A DNA stretch of 64,000 bases, taken from positions 62,001 through 126,000 of the forward strand of contig JAPLKL010000067.1 in the NCBI GenBank assembly GCA_026388095.1. The letters are read 5' to 3'. The translations under genes and the position numbers were made by a program. The notes beneath the pieces were generated by a model. The model saw only the letters and a list, made by a program, of their open reading frames with translations. It was not told where the DNA came from and did no database searches. Origin of the DNA: Elusimicrobiota bacterium. GTDB lineage: Bacteria; Elusimicrobiota; Elusimicrobia; UBA1565; UBA9628. Shown here in pieces: positions 11,001 to 16,627 of the stretch (position 1 is its first letter; the number at the start of each line of letters is the position of its first letter).

Positions 11001-11551
11001 AGGGCCGGGTGCGCGTGCTGGACCCGCGCCAGGCCTGGGAGAGCTTCGAGCCGGCGACCTTGCCCGAGGCGGCGGCGGTCAACGAGGCGCCCAAGGCCGA
11101 TGCGCGCGCCAAGCGCTTCACGGCGGACGCCGAGGACTTTGCCGGCCAGCGCTACGAGTTCCTCAAGAAGCTCTATACGGAGCAGGCGGCGGCAGACGTC
11201 CGGGACGCGAGCGCGCACGTGCAGCTGGGCCTGCTGGAGTATCAGAGGGGCGACTCGACCGCGGCCGCGGCGGAGTACGACAAGGCCCTGGCCTTGGACC
11301 CGAAGGACGCGGCGGCCTTGAACAACCTGGCCGGCCTGTCCTATTTGGCGGGGGACTTCGCCCAGGCCGAGGCGCGGTACCTGCAGGCGGCCGACGCGGA
11401 CGGCTCCGACGCGGAGCTGTGGCTCAATCTCGTCAAGACCGGAGTGCGGCTCCAGGACAAGGCCAAGGCGCGGGGCTACGCGGACAAGGCTCTGGCGCTG
11501 GACGGGTCCTTGAAGCCGGCGGTGGAGACCTTGCTGGGCGATCTGAAGTGA
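8057..11551 (+). CDS. exported NHL-propeller / FN3 / transglutaminase-like / TPR protein
   Basis: A 1164-residue exported protein (signal peptide 1-19, ending ARA before YDAIHF). Residues about 25-580 hold many NHL repeats with the recurring pattern VYVADTGNSRIRV, expected to fold as one or two six-bladed propellers. Residues about 587-676 form a fibronectin-III domain (VSLSWQAVADPWTAGYLVSR). A region with beta-sandwich character follows. A transglutaminase-like core has KSGQCDDLSTLLVSML (Cys897) and PGHMALMFDTETDD (His923, Asp near 928). Residues from about 1049 to the end are TPRs. The start is an ATGA overlap with gatB. The domain order suggests an envelope protein that binds polymer or protein and processes or cross-links it. 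That role is inferred. Confidence 0.85.
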   Translation: MKTLLALSVLLCGAPARAYDAIHFLEPIKSPEMLRPVAAAVHDSRLYVLDEKRSALLVCELGGRLRKAVGRKGTDKSSFDSPRGVAVGPDGRVYVADTGNSRIRVLDGDGEPLWSFGTRGSERGMLRSPQSVAVGGDGRVYVADTGNDRVQVFTAEGILLYVFGSKGKEGGRFKEPTKVVVDPADNIYVLDSGNERIQKFDPSARFAREFGAQGNDFAVDAYGFFYELDAGNGKVIERGPDDAVLGRFGSIGSGVGQFKKPEGIAVAPDGMVLVLDAGNSRIQRAEVSNKLKTELLAPNLQTKLTVSGPSRSWQQAASALAPFGDELYAYLPLAGQFAVFDGEGRVKARFGAKGGQAPGGVSGTQGFAVSKKLGVYVSDTPANRIQRFAIDGTFQDTIAASSGLFDSKKKEGRVKDPRGVAINDAGTVYVADAGNRRIDAFSPEGAFLFGFGPQVGPYTLVEPTALAWDQGRFLYFTDKGLKKVFQVEPSGAFIAAWGEEGEGPGQFQSPSALAFDGHNYLYVLDDRLSRVSVYTKDGRWLTDFFAPGPAPRELSGPTAVAIQGERLLVADYGKARIVTYDLHPHLAAPVSISSSTKEGVVSLSWQAVADPWTAGYLVSRSTDPAGPFGELGQVEKPRFQDSTAAADASYWYVVATVAKTKDLGPLSRPFPVTVPAASNKAPVEISTATIGNIFSANYKWYLKNPVGKVKVTNNVNVPFQSLKLTFRLKEFMDFGYDTEIKRLEARESVEVPLIATLNNKILEVSEDTPVQAEFTLTYFENGKQETVSLTKPLRVYSRNAITWEEPRRIANFLTPKDPPVREFAVEALRDRPRCAAAGALNPNLVTAMHLWEALSEAGVRFQSNPSNPYEATREDANFPVDYAQFPRETLKRKSGQCDDLSTLLVSMLTGANVRSAILDYPGHMALMFDTETDDPAEAGLPGPALVKYQGTYWIPLEATMLGSSFAEAYRKALYAYKTEDEKGRVRVLDPRQAWESFEPATLPEAAAVNEAPKADARAKRFTADAEDFAGQRYEFLKKLYTEQAAADVRDASAHVQLGLLEYQRGDSTAAAAEYDKALALDPKDAAALNNLAGLSYLAGDFAQAEARYLQAADADGSDAELWLNLVKTGVRLQDKAKARGYADKALALDGSLKPAVETLLGDLK

Positions 11552-11564
11552 TTCGGGAGGGGAG

Positions 11565-12047
11565 ATGAGATATCTGGCGCTGGTCCTGCTTTTGGCTGTG
11601 GGCGCGCAGGCTGAGACGAGCAAGTGGGATTCTCTCAAGACTTATTTCAAGCACTTGAAGCAGGGGCTGGCGGAGTCGTCGGTGGAAGGGACCTATCAGA
11701 GGCGGGCGCCGTCGATCGTGGCCGCGGTGCGGGGAGATGATCAGAGGAACGACAAGTCGGACCTGAGCCAGCCGGCGATGAAGGACCCGGCCCGGGAGAA
11801 GAAGGTCAAGGTGCGCAAGGCCGAGGCGCGCGAGTTCGAGAAGGCGGCGGACCTGGCCGCAGCGGGGAAGTATGAGGAGGCTGTCGCCGCGCTGGAGGCT
11901 TTCGAGAAGGCGCATCCCAAGAGCGCGTTCCTGGCAGACGTGAAGGAAGCCAAGGGGAAGGTGAAGGAGGCTCTGGAGGCGCAGAAGGCCGAGGCGGCCC
12001 AGGCGGCTGAGCCGGCCAAAGCGGAGCCGGCCAAGGCGGGGCAGTAA
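11565..12047 (+). CDS. small exported helical protein
   Basis: A 160-residue protein with a signal peptide (MRYLALVLLLAVGAQAE, cleavage near 16-17). The middle is polar. Residues about 90-130 hold one TPR-like helix pair (AADLAAAGKYEEAVAALEAF), and the tail is a repetitive Ala/Glu/Lys helix with an AEPAKAEPAKAG ending. A GGGAGGGGAG-type Shine-Dalgarno precedes the ATG, 13 nt after the NHL protein stop. It is likely periplasmic and may pair with the large NHL protein or with the membrane protein that follows. The family is not recognised. Confidence 0.75.
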   Translation: MRYLALVLLLAVGAQAETSKWDSLKTYFKHLKQGLAESSVEGTYQRRAPSIVAAVRGDDQRNDKSDLSQPAMKDPAREKKVKVRKAEAREFEKAADLAAAGKYEEAVAALEAFEKAHPKSAFLADVKEAKGKVKEALEAQKAEAAQAAEPAKAEPAKAGQ

Positions 12048-12055
12048 GCAGTCGG

Positions 12056-12487
12056 GTGTCTCATCGAAACGACGGGGTCGGAGCGGACATCGTCCTCGTC
12101 ATCTTCGTCGCGGCGTTGGGCGCGACGGTGCTCATCGGCATCTTCGAGAAGCCGTTGTCGTCGCTGTTGGCGCGGGGCTCGGAGCGCAAGCTCCGTGATG
12201 GGACTCTGGCGGCTTACGTCCGCACCGCGGCCTTCGACCTGACGCTCGCCCATAGAGCGATCTCCCAGGGCAAGCTTGCCGACGGCGAGGGCCGCGTGGC
12301 CAAGGCCCAGGACAAACTCTACGCCCCGCAGCTCGCGGGCCGGGCGCCCACGGCCGTGGCTCGGGAGATGCATGGACTCGAGCAGCTCTACGGCAGGGAG
12401 TTCAAGACCATCCGGCGCCAGCGGGCTTTGAGCCGCCTTGGCCGGGAGGGCGCCGAGGTCCCGGAAAAGGGCGCTTCACAGCGCTGA
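12056..12487 (+). CDS. single-pass membrane protein of unknown function
   Basis: 143 residues starting at GTG, 8 nt after the previous stop. One strong transmembrane helix (about residues 9-30, ADIVLVIFVAALGATVLIGI) is followed by a basic, helical cytoplasmic or periplasmic part. It is the last gene of the long plus-strand operon. Its 3' end overlaps the convergent methyltransferase gene by 86 bp, so the C-terminal 28 codons share DNA with the tail of the opposite gene; one of the two tails may be shorter in reality. No family was recognised. Confidence 0.6.
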   Translation: MSHRNDGVGADIVLVIFVAALGATVLIGIFEKPLSSLLARGSERKLRDGTLAAYVRTAAFDLTLAHRAISQGKLADGEGRVAKAQDKLYAPQLAGRAPTAVAREMHGLEQLYGREFKTIRRQRALSRLGREGAEVPEKGASQR

Positions 12488-13262
12488 TCATCGTCATCCC
12501 GTATTGCACGAAGTGCGTAGCCGGTCTCATCACCTCGAAAAAGAAGCGCTCCATCTCGCGTAGCGCCTGGGAGCTGCGGGTGCCCTCTAGGAAGTGGTGA
12601 TAGAGGGTCGCTTCCCGGAAGAGATACTCGGCGAACAGCTTGGGATCGATCTCCCGATTGTTGAAGGGCTCGACAGACACCTCGCGCATCTCGAAACCGG
12701 CGGCTTCCAGGATCGGAGACAGCATGCTCGCGGTCCTGATCTCGACGGAGTTCTTGTCGCAGAAAGAACGGACCAGGTCCTGAAACGAGCTGAAGGCCGG
12801 GTGCTCGGGTTCGCAGACGCAATGATCCGTGTCGAGGTCGAGTATCCAAAGGCGAGTGCACGGGGTGACCCGGCTGAGTATCCGCGGGAGCGCGGCGCTG
12901 GTCTTGGGCAGATGCAGGACGAAGTAGCGCATCAAGATGCCGTCGCTGGCGCCCAGCATGGCCTGGACGCTCTCATCTTGCGCGTCGGCTTGGGTCCAGC
13001 TGGCATTCGCATGATTTCGGGCTCTGGCCTCCTCGATCATATGGGCTTTGTCGTCTACGCCGTGGAAATTGGTCTCGGGATGCCGCTGTGCGACTTTCCC
13101 TAGGAAAAGGCCGTTGCCTGTTCCTATGTCCACGACATTCTGGCATCGAGCCAGCCCGTGCTTCATCATGAATCGGTGGTGTCGGTCGAAGGAGAGCTCG
13201 ACTTGCAGCGCGAGTTGAGCGCGGATGACGCTCTCCAATTCGACCCAGGGATCCTGGCTCAT
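12402..13262 (-). CDS. SAM-dependent methyltransferase (class I)
   Basis: 286 residues from the ATG at 13262, which sits in an ATGA overlap with the RDD gene. A class I motif VVDIGTGNG (43-51) is followed by an acidic loop GVDD, then DAQDE (adenine side) and LMRYFVLHL at the motif IV position. The C-terminal third resembles small-molecule methyltransferases of the UbiE/Methyltransf_25 type. The substrate is unknown. It is the third gene of a lipoprotein-RDD-methyltransferase operon. The end overlaps the convergent membrane-protein gene by 86 bp; the last ~25 residues (Pro/Gly-rich) may be an unconserved read-through tail. Confidence 0.75.
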   Translation of the reverse strand: MSQDPWVELESVIRAQLALQVELSFDRHHRFMMKHGLARCQNVVDIGTGNGLFLGKVAQRHPETNFHGVDDKAHMIEEARARNHANASWTQADAQDESVQAMLGASDGILMRYFVLHLPKTSAALPRILSRVTPCTRLWILDLDTDHCVCEPEHPAFSSFQDLVRSFCDKNSVEIRTASMLSPILEAAGFEMREVSVEPFNNREIDPKLFAEYLFREATLYHHFLEGTRSSQALREMERFFFEVMRPATHFVQYGMTMISAVKRPFPGPRRPPGQGGSKPAGAGWS

Positions 13263-14155
13263 ATCCTCGGGGGCGGGGGGGGCGCCTGCCGGCAATGGCG
13301 TTGGATGGCCGCGAGCAGCCTGCCGCAGGCTGGGTCGTTCGGATGCCCGTATTTCTCGCAGACTTGGGACCGCCATGCGACCGTGGCCATGATGGAGTTC
13401 TCCGGCGGGACCGCGTCGCAGAATGTCTCCGAAGGGCGCGCGGCGCCGAGGCAGTTCTCCAGGAAGACGCCGTCGCGCACCTGGTCCATGAAGCCGGCCC
13501 CGGCCAGCCGCGAGAGGGACTCCTTCACGCAGCCTTCCTGGTCCGTCTTCCCGGCGAAAGCCGCGGCCTCCGTCGCGATGGCCCGCCTCTGCTCGTCGAG
13601 CTTCCCCTTGTTGCTCCGGAGCCAATGCACCAGGCCGGCCAGGGCCGCGGCGAACAGGACCGCGGCTATGGCGGCGATGATGCCGATGGCCTTCCCGGGG
13701 CTCCGGCCGCCGCTGGCCGGCCCTTTGCGGATGACGCGGGTCCCGATGATGCGGTCATGGAGGGCTTTCCTTTCCTCGTTCCAGCCGGCCATCATGAAGC
13801 CGATGCCCAAGGTGAGGTAGGAGGGCAGATAGGCGCACCATCTCCCGAACGCGGCGCCGTAGGTGAGCGGGGTGCCGTCTTGATTGACGACCTTGATGTC
13901 GAAGGCCTTCTTGCCCCAGGTCTGTCCGCTCCTTCCGGTCAGGACCGTGTAATAGACCCCTCCCACGGCGATAGCCGTCAGGGCTTTGAGCAGGACGATG
14001 GCGGTCGCGTTGGGAGTCCCGAACGCGGCGGCGGCGGTCGTGACGAACCCCACGGGGAAATAGACGACCAGCGAATCGATGAGGTCGGCCGCGAAGCGTA
14101 TCCAGAACCCGGCGGGGTGCCATGGCTCCGGGACGGGAGGCGGGGCTTCATCCAT
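13259..14155 (-). CDS. RDD-family membrane protein with Cys-rich C-terminal domain
   Basis: 298 residues. The N-terminal 145 residues are an RDD domain: the Arg (FWIRFAADLID, R20) and Asp residues sit in the first transmembrane helix, and RSGQTWGKKAFDIKVVNQDG lies between helices. Three or four membrane helices are visible (about 24-45, 50-72, 107-125), with another at about 155-176. The remaining 120 residues form a soluble domain with several cysteines (QEGCVKES, ENCLG, TFCDA, QVCEKYG, PACGR, RHCRQ), plausibly disulphide-bonded outside the membrane. The start is 5 nt after the lipoprotein stop, and the methyltransferase is ATGA-coupled behind it. RDD proteins are poorly defined; some are transporters. 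Confidence 0.8.
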   Translation of the reverse strand: MDEAPPPVPEPWHPAGFWIRFAADLIDSLVVYFPVGFVTTAAAAFGTPNATAIVLLKALTAIAVGGVYYTVLTGRSGQTWGKKAFDIKVVNQDGTPLTYGAAFGRWCAYLPSYLTLGIGFMMAGWNEERKALHDRIIGTRVIRKGPASGGRSPGKAIGIIAAIAAVLFAAALAGLVHWLRSNKGKLDEQRRAIATEAAAFAGKTDQEGCVKESLSRLAGAGFMDQVRDGVFLENCLGAARPSETFCDAVPPENSIMATVAWRSQVCEKYGHPNDPACGRLLAAIQRHCRQAPPPPPRI

Positions 14156-14160
14156 GTCGG

Positions 14161-14544
14161 TCAATCCCCGCAAAGCCCTTGCTGTGCCATGCCGTTGACG
14201 ATCTCCGTTTTGCAGCCGTAGGGAGAGCTGTCGTAGCTGCAATGTCCCTCTGCTTGGGAGCCGGCTGGATTCGGTCTCGCTATTTGATTGTCCAAATAGC
14301 AGCCGCCCTGGCACTGCTTGCGGTCTGTGCAATCTTTGCCGCCATCGGCGTATTGCAGAAAACAGAAATATCCCCGTGCATGTGGGGCTCTGAACAGCTT
14401 CCCGCCACGGGCAGCGCAATCCTTTTCTTGAGTAGCCGCCGACTCGCCCGTCGGATCGGATCGTTGTTTTGAGGCGAGGCAGGCGGCCATGAAAATAGCA
14501 CCCGCGACAGGGAGGACCGCCGACAACAATATTCTCTTTGGCAT
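14161..14544 (-). CDS. small Cys-rich lipoprotein
   Basis: 127 residues from ATG 14544. The N-terminus MPKRILLSAVLPVAGAIF is a lipoprotein signal ending in a lipobox-like MAAC (Cys about 21). The mature part carries nine or ten cysteines in a regular order, including DGGKDCTDRKQCQGGC and PYGCKTEIVNG, a spacing also seen in small secreted disulphide-knot proteins of other diderms. I do not know a function. The ATG lies 7 nt after a TATTAT -10 and 1 nt after the toxin stop. RDD and methyltransferase genes follow, so the three probably act together at the envelope. Confidence 0.75.
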   Translation of the reverse strand: MPKRILLSAVLPVAGAIFMAACLASKQRSDPTGESAATQEKDCAARGGKLFRAPHARGYFCFLQYADGGKDCTDRKQCQGGCYLDNQIARPNPAGSQAEGHCSYDSSPYGCKTEIVNGMAQQGLCGD

Positions 14545-14545
14545 A

Positions 14546-14833
14546 TCAACGATAATACTTGCAGAAGCGGTGGACCTCATTATGATTGCCGACGAAGAGG
14601 AAGGTGATGGCATTCTTGTCCCAATTGAACAGGACGCGGAGTGCAAGGTCTGTGCGGAATTCCCAGAGTTGTTCGCCTAGTTTTGTGAGGCCATAGCCCG
14701 CTGGAATTCGGCGGACATCGGCGGCAAGCATAAAGGAATCCAATTGCCGCTGAATGGCGACCTTATCTCGTGGATGGAGGCCTTTAAGGCTCCTCTGGAA
14801 GCTGCTGGCAAATGCAAATTGAAGCACGGACAC
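14546..14833 (-). CDS. RelE/YafQ-like toxin
   Basis: 95 residues starting at GTG 14833, 9 nt after the antitoxin stop. The sequence has the RelE/ParE-fold pattern: an N-terminal helix pair with FQRSLKGLHPRDKVAIQRQL, then strands with LGEQLWEFRTDLALRVLFNW and ITFLFVGNHNEVHRF, where the ELR.dLRV-type core and terminal GxHNEV-[YH]RF are typical of ribosome-dependent mRNA interferases. Paired with an upstream ribbon-helix-helix gene, this makes a type II toxin-antitoxin unit. The base composition is lower in GC than the flanking genes, consistent with acquisition. Confidence 0.8.
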   Translation of the reverse strand: MSVLQFAFASSFQRSLKGLHPRDKVAIQRQLDSFMLAADVRRIPAGYGLTKLGEQLWEFRTDLALRVLFNWDKNAITFLFVGNHNEVHRFCKYYR

Positions 14834-14842
14834 TGGCGCGCC

Positions 14843-15076
14843 TTAGAGCGACCACAAATGGCGTCGGGCGGCCTGTAGTTTCTGAAATTTCCTGACGCCC
14901 TGGCCCTGCTTCGCCTCTTTGGCCATTCCAGCGATCTCGTCTTCGGTGAAGCGCGAGAGGTAAGCATTATCAATTGCCTCGCGGACCAGCATGGAATAGC
15001 TCTTGCCGCTCTGTGCGGACACGCGGCGGAGCGCCTTGACTTCCTTTTCTGCCAGTAGGACCTGCATCCTTGTCAT
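14843..15076 (-). CDS. ribbon-helix-helix antitoxin
   Basis: 77 residues. The N-terminal half MTRMQVLLAEKEVKALRRVS with GKSYSMLVREAIDNAY is a ribbon-helix-helix fold of the MetJ/Arc/CopG type, where the first strand inserts in the DNA major groove. The C-terminal acidic/basic tail would neutralise the toxin encoded 9 nt downstream. A consensus promoter and direct TGTGTA repeats just upstream fit autoregulation by this protein. Confidence 0.8.
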   Translation of the reverse strand: MTRMQVLLAEKEVKALRRVSAQSGKSYSMLVREAIDNAYLSRFTEDEIAGMAKEAKQGQGVRKFQKLQAARRHLWSL

Positions 15077-15092
15077 GGGAAACCCCTGCTAT

Positions 15093-15123
15093 TGTGTATA
15101 ACATGTGTAGTCGTGATTGTCAA
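15093..15123 (-). promoter_or_regulatory. consensus promoter and putative operator of the RHH/RelE module
   Basis: On the minus strand a TTGACA (15118-15123), a 17-bp spacer and TATACA (15095-15100) form a near-perfect sigma-70 promoter. On the plus strand the hexamer TGTGTA occurs twice (15093-15098 and 15104-15109), 11 bp apart, one helical turn. That is the expected layout for a ribbon-helix-helix repressor covering its own -10 box. The start codon is 18 nt beyond the -10. Confidence 0.7.
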
Positions 15124-15148
15124 GGCCGACCGGATGATGAGCAGAACG

Positions 15149-15196
15149 TATGGGTCTACCGTGCGCGCGGCAGCGCGCAACTGCGGTAGACCCATA
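15149..15196. repeat. two-tier inverted repeat (hairpin)
   Basis: A perfect 13-bp outer stem (15149-15161 TATGGGTCTACCG with 15184-15196) encloses a perfect 7-bp inner stem TGCGCGC/GCGCGCA (15162-15168, 15173-15179) with a GGCA loop and a 4-nt bulge. It lies between the two toxin-antitoxin modules, downstream of the BrnT/BrnA pair. It lacks a T-run, so intrinsic termination is uncertain; it could be a mobile-element end or a transcript-stabilising hairpin. Confidence 0.65.
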
Positions 15197-15239
15197 GCTT
15201 AGTTTCATCGACCAGAAAGCGCACCGGTAGAACCCGATG

Positions 15240-15521
15240 TTATGCCCTATGTGGATGTGGTCGGAGCTCTTGCGCGATCCGCTCGGACAAAAAAACTTTC
15301 AGGAGGGACTGATAAGGCACATCCTTCTTGTTCGCCAAAAGCCTGAGCTCTTCAAGCATGGACTCTGGCAGCCGAAGTGAGATGGCCTTGACTGATGGCT
15401 TGAGGTTCGAGAAGATGGCCTTCTTCTGCTTCTTCCAGTTCACATAGTCGGCAGAATCATGGGAAGCCCAGAAAGCTCTCTCCTCGTCCTCGCTCTTGAA
15501 TTTAGGAATTCTCTGTCTCAT
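15240..15521 (-). CDS. brnA: BrnA/CopG-family antitoxin
   Basis: 93 residues. The pattern IPKFKSEDEERAFWASHDSA followed by DYVNWKK and ISLRLPESMLEELRLLANKK, then VPYQSLLKVFLSERI, is the CopG_antitoxin/BrnA ribbon-helix-helix family. It would neutralise BrnT and repress the promoter. The start overlaps the toxin gene by 20 nt, in the toxin-first order normal for brnTA. Confidence 0.88.
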   Translation of the reverse strand: MRQRIPKFKSEDEERAFWASHDSADYVNWKKQKKAIFSNLKPSVKAISLRLPESMLEELRLLANKKDVPYQSLLKVFLSERIAQELRPHPHRA

Positions 15522-15816
15522 GGGTTCTATATGCCTCGCGTTCTTTCCGGCTCATGTCTCTGGCGCATATGACACGGAACAAATCCTTTCGAATCGTAAA
15601 AACCACGAACAATGGCCTCTTCATGTCCGTTTGTCCCAGGGCAAAATAGCGGGACTCTTTCTGAGAATGCTCCTCGTCCTGCGCGATGACAAGCGGCTGG
15701 TTGAAAAAGACCTGCTCGCATTCGGACGGCGTGACATGATGCTTCCGCCAGTTCTTCTCGGCATTCCCCTTGTCCCACTCAAAGCCGGTACATCGAGCTA
15801 GATCGATTCCACTCAT
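15502..15816 (-). CDS. brnT: BrnT-family ribonuclease toxin
   Basis: 104 residues matching BrnT (RelE-fold ribonuclease): FEWDKGNAEKNWRKHHV at the N-terminus, then VFFNQPLVIAQDEEHSQKES, LFVVFTIR and FRVICARDMSRKEREAY at the end, which contains the conserved R-x-I-x-A-R and Y residues of the active site. Expression is expected from a consensus promoter directly upstream, with the ATG 8 nt after the -10. Confidence 0.88.
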   Translation of the reverse strand: MSGIDLARCTGFEWDKGNAEKNWRKHHVTPSECEQVFFNQPLVIAQDEEHSQKESRYFALGQTDMKRPLFVVFTIRKDLFRVICARDMSRKEREAYRTHETENS

Positions 15817-15824
15817 CTGTTGTT

Positions 15825-15853
15825 AGTATACTATGGTAATATACACTTGTCAA
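15825..15853 (-). promoter_or_regulatory. consensus sigma-70 promoter of brnTA
   Basis: TTGACA (15848-15853) and TATACT (15825-15830) on the minus strand are separated by exactly 17 bp. The ATG of brnT at 15816 is 8 nt after the -10, so the leader would be nil or one to two bases. Confidence 0.8.
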
Positions 15854-16197
15854 GGTCAACAATGGGCATAACCATTGAGCCACTTGACTTGATAGCACGG
15901 CCTCCAAAGGGGCCGTCAACAAAGATTATAATGCAGCCGCCTACCATTGGCAACGGAAAAGAAGCTCCAGTTGCCTGGATATCCTGCGGCGCGAGCCGTG
16001 TGTCACCGGGAGCCATTTCTCTACCGCCCGCCCTAGATGCCCGGCATTGCCGATCCCCATGCATACTTGAGCGTCGTCGCGGGCATCATATCCTTTTGGT
16101 GCAGAATCTTAAGGTGCCAATGGTGCACCTTAAGATTTCCCCCGAAATGGAACAAAAACCCCCCCGAGGTCGTATATATAGACCGGGGGTCTTCACC
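15854..16197. other. gene-free region between brnTA and the ORF6N gene
   Basis: An AT-richer stretch of about 340 bp. An open frame runs through it in phase with the ORF6N gene, but its translation has no domain-like pattern and I do not call it coding. It holds a 33-nt palindrome (16105-16137), a C-run at 16161-16165 and an AT-only TATATATA at 16173-16180 that could serve as the -10 of the ORF6N gene. Confidence 0.55.
16105..16137. repeat. perfect 13-bp palindrome with 7-nt loop
   Basis: AATCTTAAGGTGC (16105-16117) is repeated exactly in inverted orientation at 16125-16137 around the loop CAATGGT. A related GGTGCAGAATC precedes it. It stands about 60 bp before the start of the ORF6N gene. 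It has no T-run, so a protein-binding site or element end is more likely than a terminator. Confidence 0.7.
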
Positions 16198-16584
16198 ATG
16201 GCAGAGTTGGGAGAGGGAGATTTCATCGACCGCCGCATCCTGGTCATCCGCGGCCGGCACGTCATGGTGAGCGGCGACCTGGCCCGGCTTTGCGGGTTGC
16301 CGGCGAAGGCCATCAACAGAGCCGCCCAGCGCCACATCGACCGGTTCCCCGAGGACATGATGTTCCATTTGGATCATGAGGAGAGCGAGGTCTTGAAGGG
16401 CCGATCCGGAGCCTTGGGTTGGGGGCGGCATGCGAAGTATCTCCCCCGCGCCTTCAGCGAGGAAGGCATAGCCATGCTCTGCGGCCTGCTGCGCAGGCGG
16501 AAGGCCGCCCAGGCCAGCCTCGCCATCAAGCGCGCCTTCATCCGGCTGCGCTGGCGGGAATTCTTCGCGCCCAAGAACCGATGA
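16198..16584 (+). CDS. ORF6N-domain DNA-binding protein
   Basis: 128 residues. The ORF6N pattern is clear: RRILVIRGRHVMVSGDLARL near the N-terminus, INRAAQRHIDRFPEDMMFHL, then KYLPRAFSEEGIAMLCGLL and a closing FIRLRWREFF. This domain is found in phage antirepressors and in many chromosomal genes of mobile origin. I chose the ATG at 16198 since the domain begins just after it; upstream codons lack any conserved pattern. It borders the toxin-antitoxin island and is likely part of the same acquired material. Confidence 0.8.
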   Translation: MAELGEGDFIDRRILVIRGRHVMVSGDLARLCGLPAKAINRAAQRHIDRFPEDMMFHLDHEESEVLKGRSGALGWGRHAKYLPRAFSEEGIAMLCGLLRRRKAAQASLAIKRAFIRLRWREFFAPKNR

Positions 16585-16590
16585 CGAATC

Positions 16591-16621
16591 TTGATAGGTG
16601 CCGGCCGCGAGATGCTATGAT
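16591..16621 (+). promoter_or_regulatory. promoter of the pentein gene
   Basis: TTGATA (16591-16596) and TATGAT (16616-16621, with an extended TGC) are 19 bp apart. The ATG at 16628 begins exactly 6 nt after the -10, predicting a leaderless transcript. Confidence 0.6.
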
Positions 16622-16627
16622 ACCCCA

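Noticed and set aside
7604-11638. A 1344-residue open frame on the minus strand opposite gatB and the NHL gene.
   Set aside because: It covers the ends of two well-supported genes in antisense and shows only low-complexity Arg/Val/Gly patterns.
15149-15250. Possible integron attC site.
   Set aside because: The hairpin is attC-like in having an asymmetric bulge, but a matching R'/R'' core pair (RYYYAAC / GTTRRRY) was not found, and no integrase is in view.
15820-16197. Long N-terminal extension of the ORF6N gene (in-frame from 15820).
   Set aside because: The extension overlaps the brnT promoter and the palindrome, and its residues show no conserved pattern; the ORF6N domain begins just after the ATG at 16198.
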